A DNA stretch of 29,332 bases from JANMDR01 sp031376425 (GTDB lineage: Bacteria; Pseudomonadota; Gammaproteobacteria; Burkholderiales; Usitatibacteraceae): the NCBI GenBank assembly GCA_031376425.1, contig JANMDR010000061.1:1-29332 (forward strand). Reading direction: 5' to 3'. A model generated the notes under the pieces. That model was not told the origin of the DNA and made no database searches. It saw only the letters and a list, made by a program, of their open reading frames with translations. The first letter of the stretch is position 1, and each line of letters starts with the position of its first letter. Shown here one piece after another: positions 14,419 to 23,100 of this stretch. Made by a program: the position numbers and the translations under genes.

Positions 14419-17400
14419 ATGAATGTAATCGCATTTTTTATCCAACGCTGGCAGTTCACTTTAGTTCTTTTCGCATTGTTGACGCTACTTGGACTTTCCG
14501 CGTTTGTGATTACGCCGCGGTCCGAAGACCCGCATTTTCCCATCCCGATTATCTCTGTCAAAATCGTGCTTCCTGGTGCTTCACCCGGTGACATAGAACA
14601 ACTCATCACAAAAAAAATAGAAGATGCGCTTTATCGACTCGACGACATAAAGTCGATTAAATCGACGAGCATTGAGGGCGTAAGCGTGCTACAGGTTGAG
14701 TTTAGCTGGCATCTAGACCCTGCGCGCAAGTATGACGAGGTAGTGCGAGAAGTCAACGCTGTGCGCGCAACATTGCCAAGCGGCGTTGCGCGCGTGGATA
14801 TTGCCCGGGCGCGAACAACGGAGGTAGCAGCTTTTCAAGTTGCATTAGTGAGCGAATACTTACCGATGCGGCGGCTAGAAAAACTAGCGCGGCGATTAAC
14901 TGAACGGCTAAATCAGGTAAACGGCGTGAGAGAAGCACGCTATTGGGGCGCACCTGCTTCCGAGCTTCGTATTTCTTTGGACATGCCGAAACTGGCGCAA
15001 TTGAAACTGCCCGCAAGCACAATTGTCGAAAGCTTACGGGGTGCGAGTGATGAAACCCCAATAGGCATCGTTCATGCGGGAGATCGCCGCTATAGTGTGC
15101 GGGCTGGCGGCGCATTTAGCGATATCGCGCAAGTCCAAAATTTGCCCATCATCGTGGGTGGTGCCAACGCGCCTAACGCACGCAATGCCAATGCCTCGGG
15201 CGAGGCGGGTGTTGCGCGCCTACGTGAGATAGCAGAGGTATCGTGGGAAACCGAAGAACCTGAACACCTGACGCGCTTCAACGGCAAGAGGGCGCTATTT
15301 ATCACAGCCACACAACGAGATTTAGCCGATGTCACGACGTTGACCCGCGAAGCGAACGTCATACTTGATGATTTTGAAAAAACCTTGCCCGCAGGCGTAA
15401 AACTTGCCCGTGGCTTTTACCAAGCTGAGAATGTCGCGCGCCGACTCAATAACTTATATTGGGATTTTGCGATTGCCATTGTTTTAGTATTACTCACGTT
15501 ACTGCCATTGGGATTGCGGGCAGGCGTGGTTGTGATGCTCTCCATCCCCATGTCTTTGCTAATAGGATTAACACTTACCAACGCCTTTGGCTTTAGCTTG
15601 AATCAACTCACTATTTCTGGATTTGTTTTATCATTGGGCTTGCTCGTTGACGATTCCATTGTAGTGACAGAAAATATTGCTCGGCATATCCGCAACGGTG
15701 AATCAAAGACGACCGCAGCGATATTTGGCACCCAACAAATCTTGATGGCGGTAATGGGTTGCACAGCTTGTTTACTTCTAGGTTTCCTACCACTTCTGGC
15801 ATTGCCGGAAGGGGCGGGAGGCTATATTAAATCGCTACCGGTAGCCGTATTTTGCACAGTAGGTGCTTCATTTTTCGTCTCCATCACGATCATCCCATTT
15901 CTGGCGAGTCGTTTGCTATCTACGAACGAACCAGCAGAAGGAAATTGGCTACTACGAAAAATAAATACAGGTATCCAAGGATTTTACCGACCGGTATTGC
16001 ACCGCAGCATGGAGCATCCCAAAACTACGATAGCGCTGCTTGTCGCTGTCTGTTTCACTGCAATACCGATGTTAATGCAGGCTGGCACATCGCTGTTTCC
16101 GCCTGCGCAAACACCCCAATTTTTGGTGCGTGTCGAGCTGGCCGATGGCGCTGCACTACGCGAAACTGACGCAGCTCTACGCTTTGCTGAGCAAGAAGTC
16201 GCGGCTACGCCGCACCTGAAGTGGATGGCCTCCAACCTAGGTCGCGGCAACCCACAAATTTTCTACAATCTTCCGCAACGCGAAACTGATGCAAAATTTG
16301 CGGAGATATTCGCATCATTCACAACTTGGCAACCCGTCACCACAGACCAGCATCTGGAAGATTTGCGTAACCGCCTCCGAAGCTATCCTGGCGCGAACAT
16401 AAGTGTTGTGACGTTTCAGAACGGCCCACCAGTGGAGGCGCCAATCGCAATCCGCTTTAGCGGCGAAGATCTAACAACCTTGAAGGCACTTGCATCACAA
16501 ACCGAGCTTATCCTACGTAACACATTGGGAACGCGGGATGTGTTCAATCCGCTGCGCGTTGATCGTACCGATTTAAATCTTGGAATAAATGAAGATAAAG
16601 CAGCGTTATTAGGTGTGCGCGCCGGTGACAATCGGAGAACCACTCGGTTAGCGCTGCAAGGCGAAGCCACGGGACGATTTCGCGATGCCGATGGCGATGA
16701 CTACCCCGTCAAAGTGCGTTTGCCCATGCAGACACGAAACGAAAATAATATCTTCTCGTCCATCTATTTATCCAGTAGCGCAGGCGAGCCGGTGCAGTTG
16801 GGTTCTATCGCCGCGCCAGCGTTTCAAACTGGAATCGCACGAATAGACCGGTATAACCGAGAACGTTCGGTGACTGTAACCGCTTATATTGAAACGGGTG
16901 CACTAACATCCGCCGTTTCTGCCGCAACTTTGAAAAACCTAAAGGAACAACTGCAAATACCACTGGGATACACCCTCGCCGTCGGCGGAGAGGCGGAGTC
17001 GCAAGCGAAAGCAGTTAATTCGCTCGGCACTGCCATCATTATTTCAGTATTCGGAATTTTGGCTGTGTTGATACTTGAGTTTAGGAGATTTCGCGCTGCG
17101 CTAATTGTGGCCGCGATCGTGCCACTTGGCGTTTTCGGTGCGATAAGCGCAATTTGGATCAGCGGCAATTCACTCTCGTTTACGGCTATAGTCGGCATCA
17201 TTGCGTTAATCGGGATAGAAATCAAAAACTCCATCCTCTTGGTCGATTTTACAGAACAATTGCGCAGTCAAGGCGTATCGATTCGCGAAGCAATCGAGCA
17301 GGCAGGCGAAACACGCTTTTTACCCGTGTTATTGACGTCAATTACCGCAATCGGTGGCTTAATTCCGCTCGCGCTTGAAGGGTCGGGCTTGTTTTCGCCA

Positions 17401-17526
17401 CTCGCGATCGCCATCATCGGAGGCCTGATCTCTTCAACTATTTTATCCCGCGTAGCAACGCCGGTAATGTACTTATTACTTTCATCACACAACCCTTGGC
17501 GGCGAAATTCGCATCCTCACCCTTGA
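14419..17526 (+). CDS. RND efflux transporter inner-membrane subunit
   Basis: A 1035-residue proton-driven pump of the AcrB/HAE type. TM1 is at about 10-32, followed by a first porter domain (ISVKIVLPGASPGDIEQLIT). A TM2-6 block spans about 345-475, with the TM4 double aspartate in LGLLVDDSIVVTENI (near residue 411). A second porter domain follows, then the final TM block with GIEIKNSILLVDFTEQLR near residue 932. GAGGGGG precedes the start, 16 nt after the adaptor gene. The last ten or so codons (PWRRNSHPHP then TGA) are not native pump sequence: they are dnaJ-derived DNA read in another frame, starting at about 17495. The core up to RVATPVMYLLLSS is complete, so function is probably kept. 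Confidence 0.96.
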   Translation: MNVIAFFIQRWQFTLVLFALLTLLGLSAFVITPRSEDPHFPIPIISVKIVLPGASPGDIEQLITKKIEDALYRLDDIKSIKSTSIEGVSVLQVEFSWHLDPARKYDEVVREVNAVRATLPSGVARVDIARARTTEVAAFQVALVSEYLPMRRLEKLARRLTERLNQVNGVREARYWGAPASELRISLDMPKLAQLKLPASTIVESLRGASDETPIGIVHAGDRRYSVRAGGAFSDIAQVQNLPIIVGGANAPNARNANASGEAGVARLREIAEVSWETEEPEHLTRFNGKRALFITATQRDLADVTTLTREANVILDDFEKTLPAGVKLARGFYQAENVARRLNNLYWDFAIAIVLVLLTLLPLGLRAGVVVMLSIPMSLLIGLTLTNAFGFSLNQLTISGFVLSLGLLVDDSIVVTENIARHIRNGESKTTAAIFGTQQILMAVMGCTACLLLGFLPLLALPEGAGGYIKSLPVAVFCTVGASFFVSITIIPFLASRLLSTNEPAEGNWLLRKINTGIQGFYRPVLHRSMEHPKTTIALLVAVCFTAIPMLMQAGTSLFPPAQTPQFLVRVELADGAALRETDAALRFAEQEVAATPHLKWMASNLGRGNPQIFYNLPQRETDAKFAEIFASFTTWQPVTTDQHLEDLRNRLRSYPGANISVVTFQNGPPVEAPIAIRFSGEDLTTLKALASQTELILRNTLGTRDVFNPLRVDRTDLNLGINEDKAALLGVRAGDNRRTTRLALQGEATGRFRDADGDDYPVKVRLPMQTRNENNIFSSIYLSSSAGEPVQLGSIAAPAFQTGIARIDRYNRERSVTVTAYIETGALTSAVSAATLKNLKEQLQIPLGYTLAVGGEAESQAKAVNSLGTAIIISVFGILAVLILEFRRFRAALIVAAIVPLGVFGAISAIWISGNSLSFTAIVGIIALIGIEIKNSILLVDFTEQLRSQGVSIREAIEQAGETRFLPVLLTSITAIGGLIPLALEGSGLFSPLAIAIIGGLISSTILSRVATPVMYLLLSSHNPWRRNSHPHP

Positions 17527-17544
17527 CGGCGAAGCTAGTATTAA

Positions 17545-17777
17545 TTCCATTTCCATTTCATTCGTGCGTTATTTCCCCCTGAGTGTTATATAAACATCGT
17601 CATTCCAGCGAAGGCTGGAATCCAGACCCTCGTATGACTAATCTAGGTTTAAAAGCGCTAAATAGTATGACGTAGGACTGGATGGCCCTAGGCCAGCCCC
17701 TTCCAGCCTTCGCTGGAATGACGATGCTTCATATTTTGTGCGGTGCAAGTAATGGCACTTTTGATTTAGAAATGGAA
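17545..17777. mobile_element. MITE-like insertion in the dnaJ fragment
   Basis: A 233-bp non-coding insertion with terminal inverted repeats TTCCATTTC / GAAATGGAA, flanked by TAA on both sides (17542-17544 and 17778-17780). Removing the element and one TAA restores the dnaJ reading exactly (ATTAAAATACC against ATTAAAGTACC in dnaJ), which proves an insertion with a 3-bp target duplication. A TNA-type duplication fits some IS5-family elements, a family-level guess. The interior holds a second inverted repeat pair. Confidence 0.8.
17596..17725. repeat. Nested element with 25-bp perfect inverted repeats
   Basis: The 25 bases at 17596-17620 (starting ATCGTCATTCCAGC) are the exact reverse complement of 17701-17725. 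Each arm itself contains the smaller palindrome ATTCCAGC-GAAG-GCTGGAAT. The CGTCATTCCAGC type resembles the dispersed dRS3-like repeats of Neisseria and other proteobacteria. Confidence 0.8.
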
Positions 17778-18021
17778 TAAAATACCAGTTGAAACCCAAT
17801 CGAGACAATTATTTAGACTACGCGACAAAGGCATTAAACCGATTAGCTCCAGCACATCCGGCGATTTAATGTGCCACGTGGTAGTAGAAACCCCCGTGCG
17901 CCTAACCGATAGACAAAAAGAAATATTGCGCGAGCTGGAAGAAATAAACCAGAAAGACGGCGACCGTCACAATCCAAAAGCCAAAGGCTTTATGGATAAG
18001 GTTAAAGCGTTTTTCTCGTAG

Positions 18022-18260
18022 CAACGCAGCGCTGAACAGCGTGGCGGCGTAATCTGCCTGTTATACCCGATAGCATAGGCGCGCAAACAAAATGCCTTGG
18101 AGAAGCCCGTATTTAGGGCGTCTCCAAGGCATTTATTTTTAAACAACGGCGTACTAGGCTTGGTGTTGTTGCAATACCATGCGCCTATGCACAGCGGTAA
18201 TCCTCCCCTAACCCAGTTCAATCAAAAGTAGAAAGTGGTTGGAGGTTGGTTTTTGCGTTG
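18022..18260. repeat. Palindromic insertion after the dnaJ fragment
   Basis: Sequence absent from the true dnaJ downstream region. It has a GCATAGGCGC / GCGCCTATGC inverted pair at 18074-18083 and 18180-18189 enclosing a strong hairpin. The small ORF on the minus strand is not convincing as a gene. It separates the dnaJ fragment from a degenerate copy of the dnaJ terminator. Confidence 0.5.
18092..18141 (+). terminator. Strong hairpin with T-rich tail
   Basis: ATGCCTTGGAGAAGCCC pairs with GGGCGTCTCCAAGGCAT (one mismatch) around GTATTTA, followed by TTATTTTT. It would terminate rightward transcription leaving the efflux operon. Confidence 0.75.
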
Positions 18261-18261
18261 A

Positions 18262-18320
18262 AGTTATTTAGATATTAAAATACCCGAAGACGTCCTAAAC
18301 ACAGGGATTTCCGAGGCGGC
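18262..18320. terminator. Degenerate copy of the dnaJ terminator
   Basis: AGATATTAAAATACCCGAAG and the following GACGTCCTAA...AGGGATTTCCGAGG align with the region after dnaJ (AGATATATGCCTGAAGATGC and what follows). This shows that the duplication included the terminator as well as the coding end. Confidence 0.55.
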
Positions 18321-18357
18321 CTAAGAACACAATGCATTACTTTGCACTAATAAGAAC

Positions 18358-20085
18358 TCACTTAGGAAGCACATAACCCGTCACACCCGGTGGGTTGCCA
18401 ATCGCACCTTCGCCTATTCCTACGCGGGTTGCGACAAGAGTATCAAACTCGTTTTTATTCGTCGTCCAATAGTGTATTGCAGTTCCCTTGATTGACAAGC
18501 GATACAAAGGTATAGAGCCCAGCACACCAGCAGTTGGAAAGATGTAACCATCGATGCCGTCGTCGCCAAACTCGGCGGTTTTGGCGCGCTGTACGTTGTA
18601 TTCGTTTACATCCGTTGTCCAAAAATGTTGGCGAATCGGCTTAATGTATAAGCGATAGTAAGGTACCGCGGTAATGCCACTTAAGGTAAATGCTTGTGAG
18701 AGTATTTTATGATCAATACCGTCATCGATATAAGTACCGGTGAGTTTGATCAAGGCTTGGTATTCGTTGCTATCCGTGGTGTACAAATAGCCGCCCGTGC
18801 TAGGAACGTAGATGCGGTATCGGTTCAGCGCTAAATCGGTATTGACGGTGCCGGTATCATCAAAAATATTGTTCACACCCTGCGGTGGAAAATATTGGGG
18901 CACGGCTACGGAGGCACCACTAACGCCAACATTGCCCACCATCATAAGGACATTTTCCGCTGGGATTTTTAGCGTGCCGCTTCGATTCCAAATAGCACCT
19001 ACACCGCGCCCCCCGGTGCCAGGCCACGGGTTGCCGCTACCGCCTGCGCCACTGTTATTGCTGATTGTTGATGAACCTGTAATGCTGAGTCTCCCGGTGT
19101 TATAAATTCCACCCACACCGAACCCACCTCTACCACCACCGCCGCCCGCGGCGAGGTTATTGCTGATCGTAGACGCGCCGGCAACACTCAAATAACCTGT
19201 GTTGAAAATTGCACCGACGGCATCGCCACCATATGTCCCGATACCACCCCTAGTGGGGGTACCACCACCACCACCGATGGTAGTAGTGGGGGTACCACCA
19301 CCACCACCACCGATGGTAGTGATTCCAGCAGTAACCGTACCACCCGTGCCACCGCTGCTGCCGCTATACCCATTATTTCCTCCAGCACCGCCTCCGGCGC
19401 TAGTGCCGCCGCGCCCACCATAACCTGCGCCTGTGCCACCGTTGCCAAAATTGCCGACGGCACCGACTGCGGTCTGTGTTGGTACGCCTATACGGAGACT
19501 TCCACCGTCACCGCCACCCACCCCATTTGCACCACTTCCACCACCTCCACCGCCCGCGCTACCACCGCCACCGCCACCGGTTGCAGTATTTTGCGTGACG
19601 TTCACATTGCGAATGGTTAATGTGCCGGAGTTAAAAATGCCCGCACCTAGCACGGTCCCGCCGTTGCTAGTTTCACCGCCTGTCCCACCGTCTCCGGATA
19701 AAGTGCCCTTGGTGATGGTGAGATTTTCGATTACAACTTTTCCCGACGTAATGTTTAGTACTCTCGCTAAATTAGCCCCGCTTAAGGTAAATCCCCCGCC
19801 TGCGATAGTGAGCGTTCTTTCATCACGTACGAAGATAGAGATTGCGTCTGCGGCTGACGCAAAGGTGATGTTACTGGTGAGCGTAATTACATCATCAGAA
19901 GAATCAGTACTGGCCGTAAGAATGGCGGCTTTAAGCTGCGCAACCGTATTTACCGACGCGGTGTGCGCGTGCGTTAAGGTACTTGCCCCGCTTAACGCTA
20001 AAGCAAGCGCGATACCAGCGGCGATTGGACGCGCACGGAAAGCGCAGCACTTACGGATGGACGCGACGACGATCGGTGCAGACAT
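18358..20085 (-). CDS. Gly-rich exported protein with DUF5648-like C-terminus
   Basis: A 575-residue exported protein. ATG 20085 is chosen over a start nine codons upstream because AAGAGG precedes it. A signal peptide (1-40) is followed by HTASVNTVAQLKAAILTAST and a beta-helix-like segment (VITLTSNITFASAADAIS, then GGGFTLSGANLARVLNITSG) similar to right-handed parallel beta-helix surface proteins. Residues about 140-350 are extremely Gly-rich with Asn/Thr turns. The last 155 residues contain three related units (NRYRIYVPSTGGYLYTTDSN, YYRLYIKPIRQHFWTTDVNE, LYRLSIKGTAIHYWTTNKNE), a DUF5648-type module. N- and C-terminal modules match those of the 2161-residue neighbour, of which this is a short paralogue. 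Probably extracellular; binding role unknown. Confidence 0.85.
   Translation of the reverse strand: MSAPIVVASIRKCCAFRARPIAAGIALALALSGASTLTHAHTASVNTVAQLKAAILTASTDSSDDVITLTSNITFASAADAISIFVRDERTLTIAGGGFTLSGANLARVLNITSGKVVIENLTITKGTLSGDGGTGGETSNGGTVLGAGIFNSGTLTIRNVNVTQNTATGGGGGGSAGGGGGGSGANGVGGGDGGSLRIGVPTQTAVGAVGNFGNGGTGAGYGGRGGTSAGGGAGGNNGYSGSSGGTGGTVTAGITTIGGGGGGTPTTTIGGGGGTPTRGGIGTYGGDAVGAIFNTGYLSVAGASTISNNLAAGGGGGRGGFGVGGIYNTGRLSITGSSTISNNSGAGGSGNPWPGTGGRGVGAIWNRSGTLKIPAENVLMMVGNVGVSGASVAVPQYFPPQGVNNIFDDTGTVNTDLALNRYRIYVPSTGGYLYTTDSNEYQALIKLTGTYIDDGIDHKILSQAFTLSGITAVPYYRLYIKPIRQHFWTTDVNEYNVQRAKTAEFGDDGIDGYIFPTAGVLGSIPLYRLSIKGTAIHYWTTNKNEFDTLVATRVGIGEGAIGNPPGVTGYVLPK
19246..19323. repeat. Short in-frame tandem repeat in the Gly-rich gene
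   Basis: GGGGGTACCACCACCACC followed by a GATGGTAGT segment is repeated twice in tandem (unit roughly 36-39 bp), encoding Thr/Ile-Gly-rich units on the minus strand. The copies differ by a CCA triplet, a typical slippage product. Confidence 0.6.
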
Positions 20086-20194
20086 TAGAGAACCTCTTTT
20101 GTTGATCAACATTTAAACAACAACGCAATGCGCCCATCAGTGCATCCAAAAATGGGATATTGGCAGTTTCCGCACCCGTAAATCAAAAGCGCCA

Positions 20195-23100
20195 TTACTT
20201 CGGCATCACATAGCCGGTTACACCCGCTGGATTACCAACAGCACCTTCACCTATCCACGCGCCGGATGCGGTGAGCACGTCAAACTCGTTTTTGTCCGTG
20301 GTCCAATGATGGGTGGCGGTGCCTTTTAACGCTAGGCGATACAACGGTACCGATCCGGGTACTCCCCCTGTGGGGAAGATGTAGCCGTCAATGCCTTCAT
20401 CGTTAAACTCCGCTGTTTTAGCACGTTGTACCTTGTACTCGTTTTCATCGGTAGTCCAGAAGTGTTGACGAATCGGTTTGATGAACAGCCGATAGTAAGG
20501 CACCGCTGTAATGCCGTTTACCGTCACCGCTGTGAGGAAGATTTTATGATCTATACCTTCATCAACATATGTGTTCGGGAATTTTATGAGCGCTTCGTAT
20601 TCGTTTTTGTCCGTCGTGTACAGATGACCGCCAGTGCTAGGAATGTAGATACGATAGCGGTTTTGCGCAAGGATGATAGCCACCGGAGGCACGACCGGCG
20701 GCACGATTACAACTGGTGGCACGACCGGCGGCACGATTACAACTGGCGGTACAACTGGCGGTACCACTGGTGGAACAATCACCACCGGCGGAACAATCAC
20801 CACGGGAGGCACGACCGCTGCTGCCGCCACCGTATGCGTGAGGGCTTGCGTGGGCGTGGCCGCTGCGTCTGTGGCGGCTGGGAAGTTGTAGTTGTCACCA
20901 GCGTACTTAGCAGCAATTACCTTTGCCCCTACGCTTTCAAAGCTTAGGGTGCAACTTGCTTGGTAAGTGGATAATTCATCCACTACTTTAAGCGTAAGTG
21001 GTTGCGCAGCACAACTTGCAATTTCCGCACCATCGGCGGTAAAGCCAATAAATTCGGGTGCTGGCGGGGTAATGCCGATGCCCAGTACACCGGCTGCTTG
21101 ACGTAAGCTGGCGGTAAGGGTGAAGGGTTTATTGACTTCCGATGTACTCGGTGCTGGCGTGGTGTTGGGTGGCGTTACCGCTTCGGTTGCGGATATTGTT
21201 AGCACGGGCTGCACCGCACGGAAGCTCACGATAATTGAGCAATCGTTAGTAGTCGCATCGGTGCGATAGGTGTTGCTTGAAGCGCCCTGCGGTACGAGTG
21301 CGACCGACGTGATGACACGCCCTGAACAGCTGCCAGTAACGCTTGCAATGTAACGCGGGTTAGCGGTAATCATGACATCCAACGAGCCACCAAAGCCAAT
21401 TTGCGTTACACCTAATGGCGTTGCGGTGCCACCCGTTGTTACGCCGCCTACACTTACGGTGACCTTAGGCGGCGGGTTTAGCGAGCATGAAACAGCACCG
21501 GTGGATGGCGTGAAGGTGTTTGCTGGGCAGGCCACCTGCGCTGTGGCACCTGCTGCCGCGACGAAGAAGCCAATGGATGCTGCCGTGCAGCTGGTAGCGC
21601 CCGTGGTTGCTACAAAGGTGCCTGCGGCACATTGTGTTTGCGCAGCAGAGCCAGCTGTGGCTACAAAATTACCGGCGGAGGCTTGGATACACGTTGCCGC
21701 ACTGGTGGCACCCACAGCAGCAGAATAGCTGCCTGCTAGGCACGCTGTTTGCGCCGTCGCACCTGTGCCAGCCACGTAAAAACCGGCGGAGGCTAAGATG
21801 CATGGTGAGCTGCCACTGGCAGAATAACTACCCACGGCACACACGTTTCCACTGACGGTGACGGGATTGCCAAACAAATCTGCAATCACCACCGCGATAG
21901 CCGCACCCGCATTCCAATCTTCTAATGCACCAAGGTTGTAGGTTGTGGTGTCAGTAGATGAAGTGCCGTCTTTATTAAGTCGCAATGCCAATGCTGCCTT
22001 ATCATTAGCGCTCATGGTCATGGTGAAGCCGGTGCCGTTGGTGATGTCGACATTGGCGGTGTCAGTCAACGTGTAATTAAATGCGCCCTGTCCTAAAAAA
22101 CGCAAGCGATTCGCTGTGATGTCATTCGCAGCGCCAGCCAATGACAAGAAATTATTACCGGTTACCACTAAAACGCCGGTTGCCACATTGTAGGTGGCGC
22201 TGGTGATAGTGGGTGCTACAACATTATTAACCGTGATGCCATTACCGGTTAGGTCGGCGATGACAACGGCTGCATCAGTGCCGCGCGCCCAGTCTTCAGC
22301 CGCAATAAGGTTGTAGGTATTTACGCTAGTAGACGATGTGCCGTTTTTATTCATAATCAAATTTGCGCCAGCACGATCAACTGCACTGAGCGTGAGCGTG
22401 AAGCTGGTAGCGCTGGAGATTTCCACATCTGAAGTGGTAGTTAGGGTGTAGCTGGCACCGCCCTCGCCTTGCAGGCTAAATTTAGCGGCCACAATGTCGT
22501 TATTGGCGCCGTTAAGCGATGTAAGCCCTGTGCCTGTCACAACTAATACGCCTGTGTTGGCGTTGTAGGTGGCGCTGGTGATGGTCGGTGCAGCAAGATT
22601 GGACACAGTGATTGGGTTACTGCTCAGGTCAGCAATATTGCCACCGGTTATGACGCTATTCCAATCATCGGCTGCGGCTAAGTTATACGCTGTGCCGCCA
22701 GTGGATGATGTGCCATTTTTATTTATTAGGCTACTCACCGCCGCAATATCTGCGCCCGTTAGCGTTACGCTAAAAGATGTGGCTGCGCTAATTTCAACGT
22801 TAGCCGTGGTGGCAAGCGTATACGTAGCACCGCCCTCACCGGTAAAAGTGAGCGTTGCCACTGTGATGTCGTTGGTGGGGCCGATGGTTCTAACTAAATT
22901 TGTACCAGTAACAACTAAAATGTTAGTGCTAGCATCGTAGGTGGCACTAGTGATGGTAGGTGCAGTTACGTTGCTCACCGTAATGCCGTTGCCGGTTAAA
23001 TCAGCGCTCGATGTTCTGGTTTGATTCCAACTGGCGGCAGCGGCCAAATTGAATGTGGTGGTGTCTACCGCCGCTGTGCCGTTGTTGTTCAATATGCCGT

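Larger units (their letters stand above)
17495..18021 (+). pseudogene. Partial, interrupted copy of the dnaJ 3' end
   Basis: This matches dnaJ 10269-10559 in the same orientation, beginning CTTGGCGGCGAAATTCGC and ending at a TAG after KAFFS. It is interrupted at 17545-17777 by a MITE-like insertion. The left part (about 132 aligned bases) has around 21 differences from dnaJ, a mix of silent changes and changes such as Gly to Arg and Gly to Asp. The right part, from 17850 on, is almost identical (about one difference in 140 bases), and the last codons again differ silently. It has no start and no J domain, so it is not functional. It marks the right border of the efflux module. Confidence 0.92.

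Noticed and set aside
19433..20116. Plus-strand Pro-rich ORF of 227 codons opposite the 575-residue gene
   Set aside because: Same explanation: antisense of Gly-rich coding sequence.
20683..20818. Possible CRISPR-like array
   Set aside because: The short repeats are in frame and encode a Pro-Val linker; there are no unique spacers and no cas genes.
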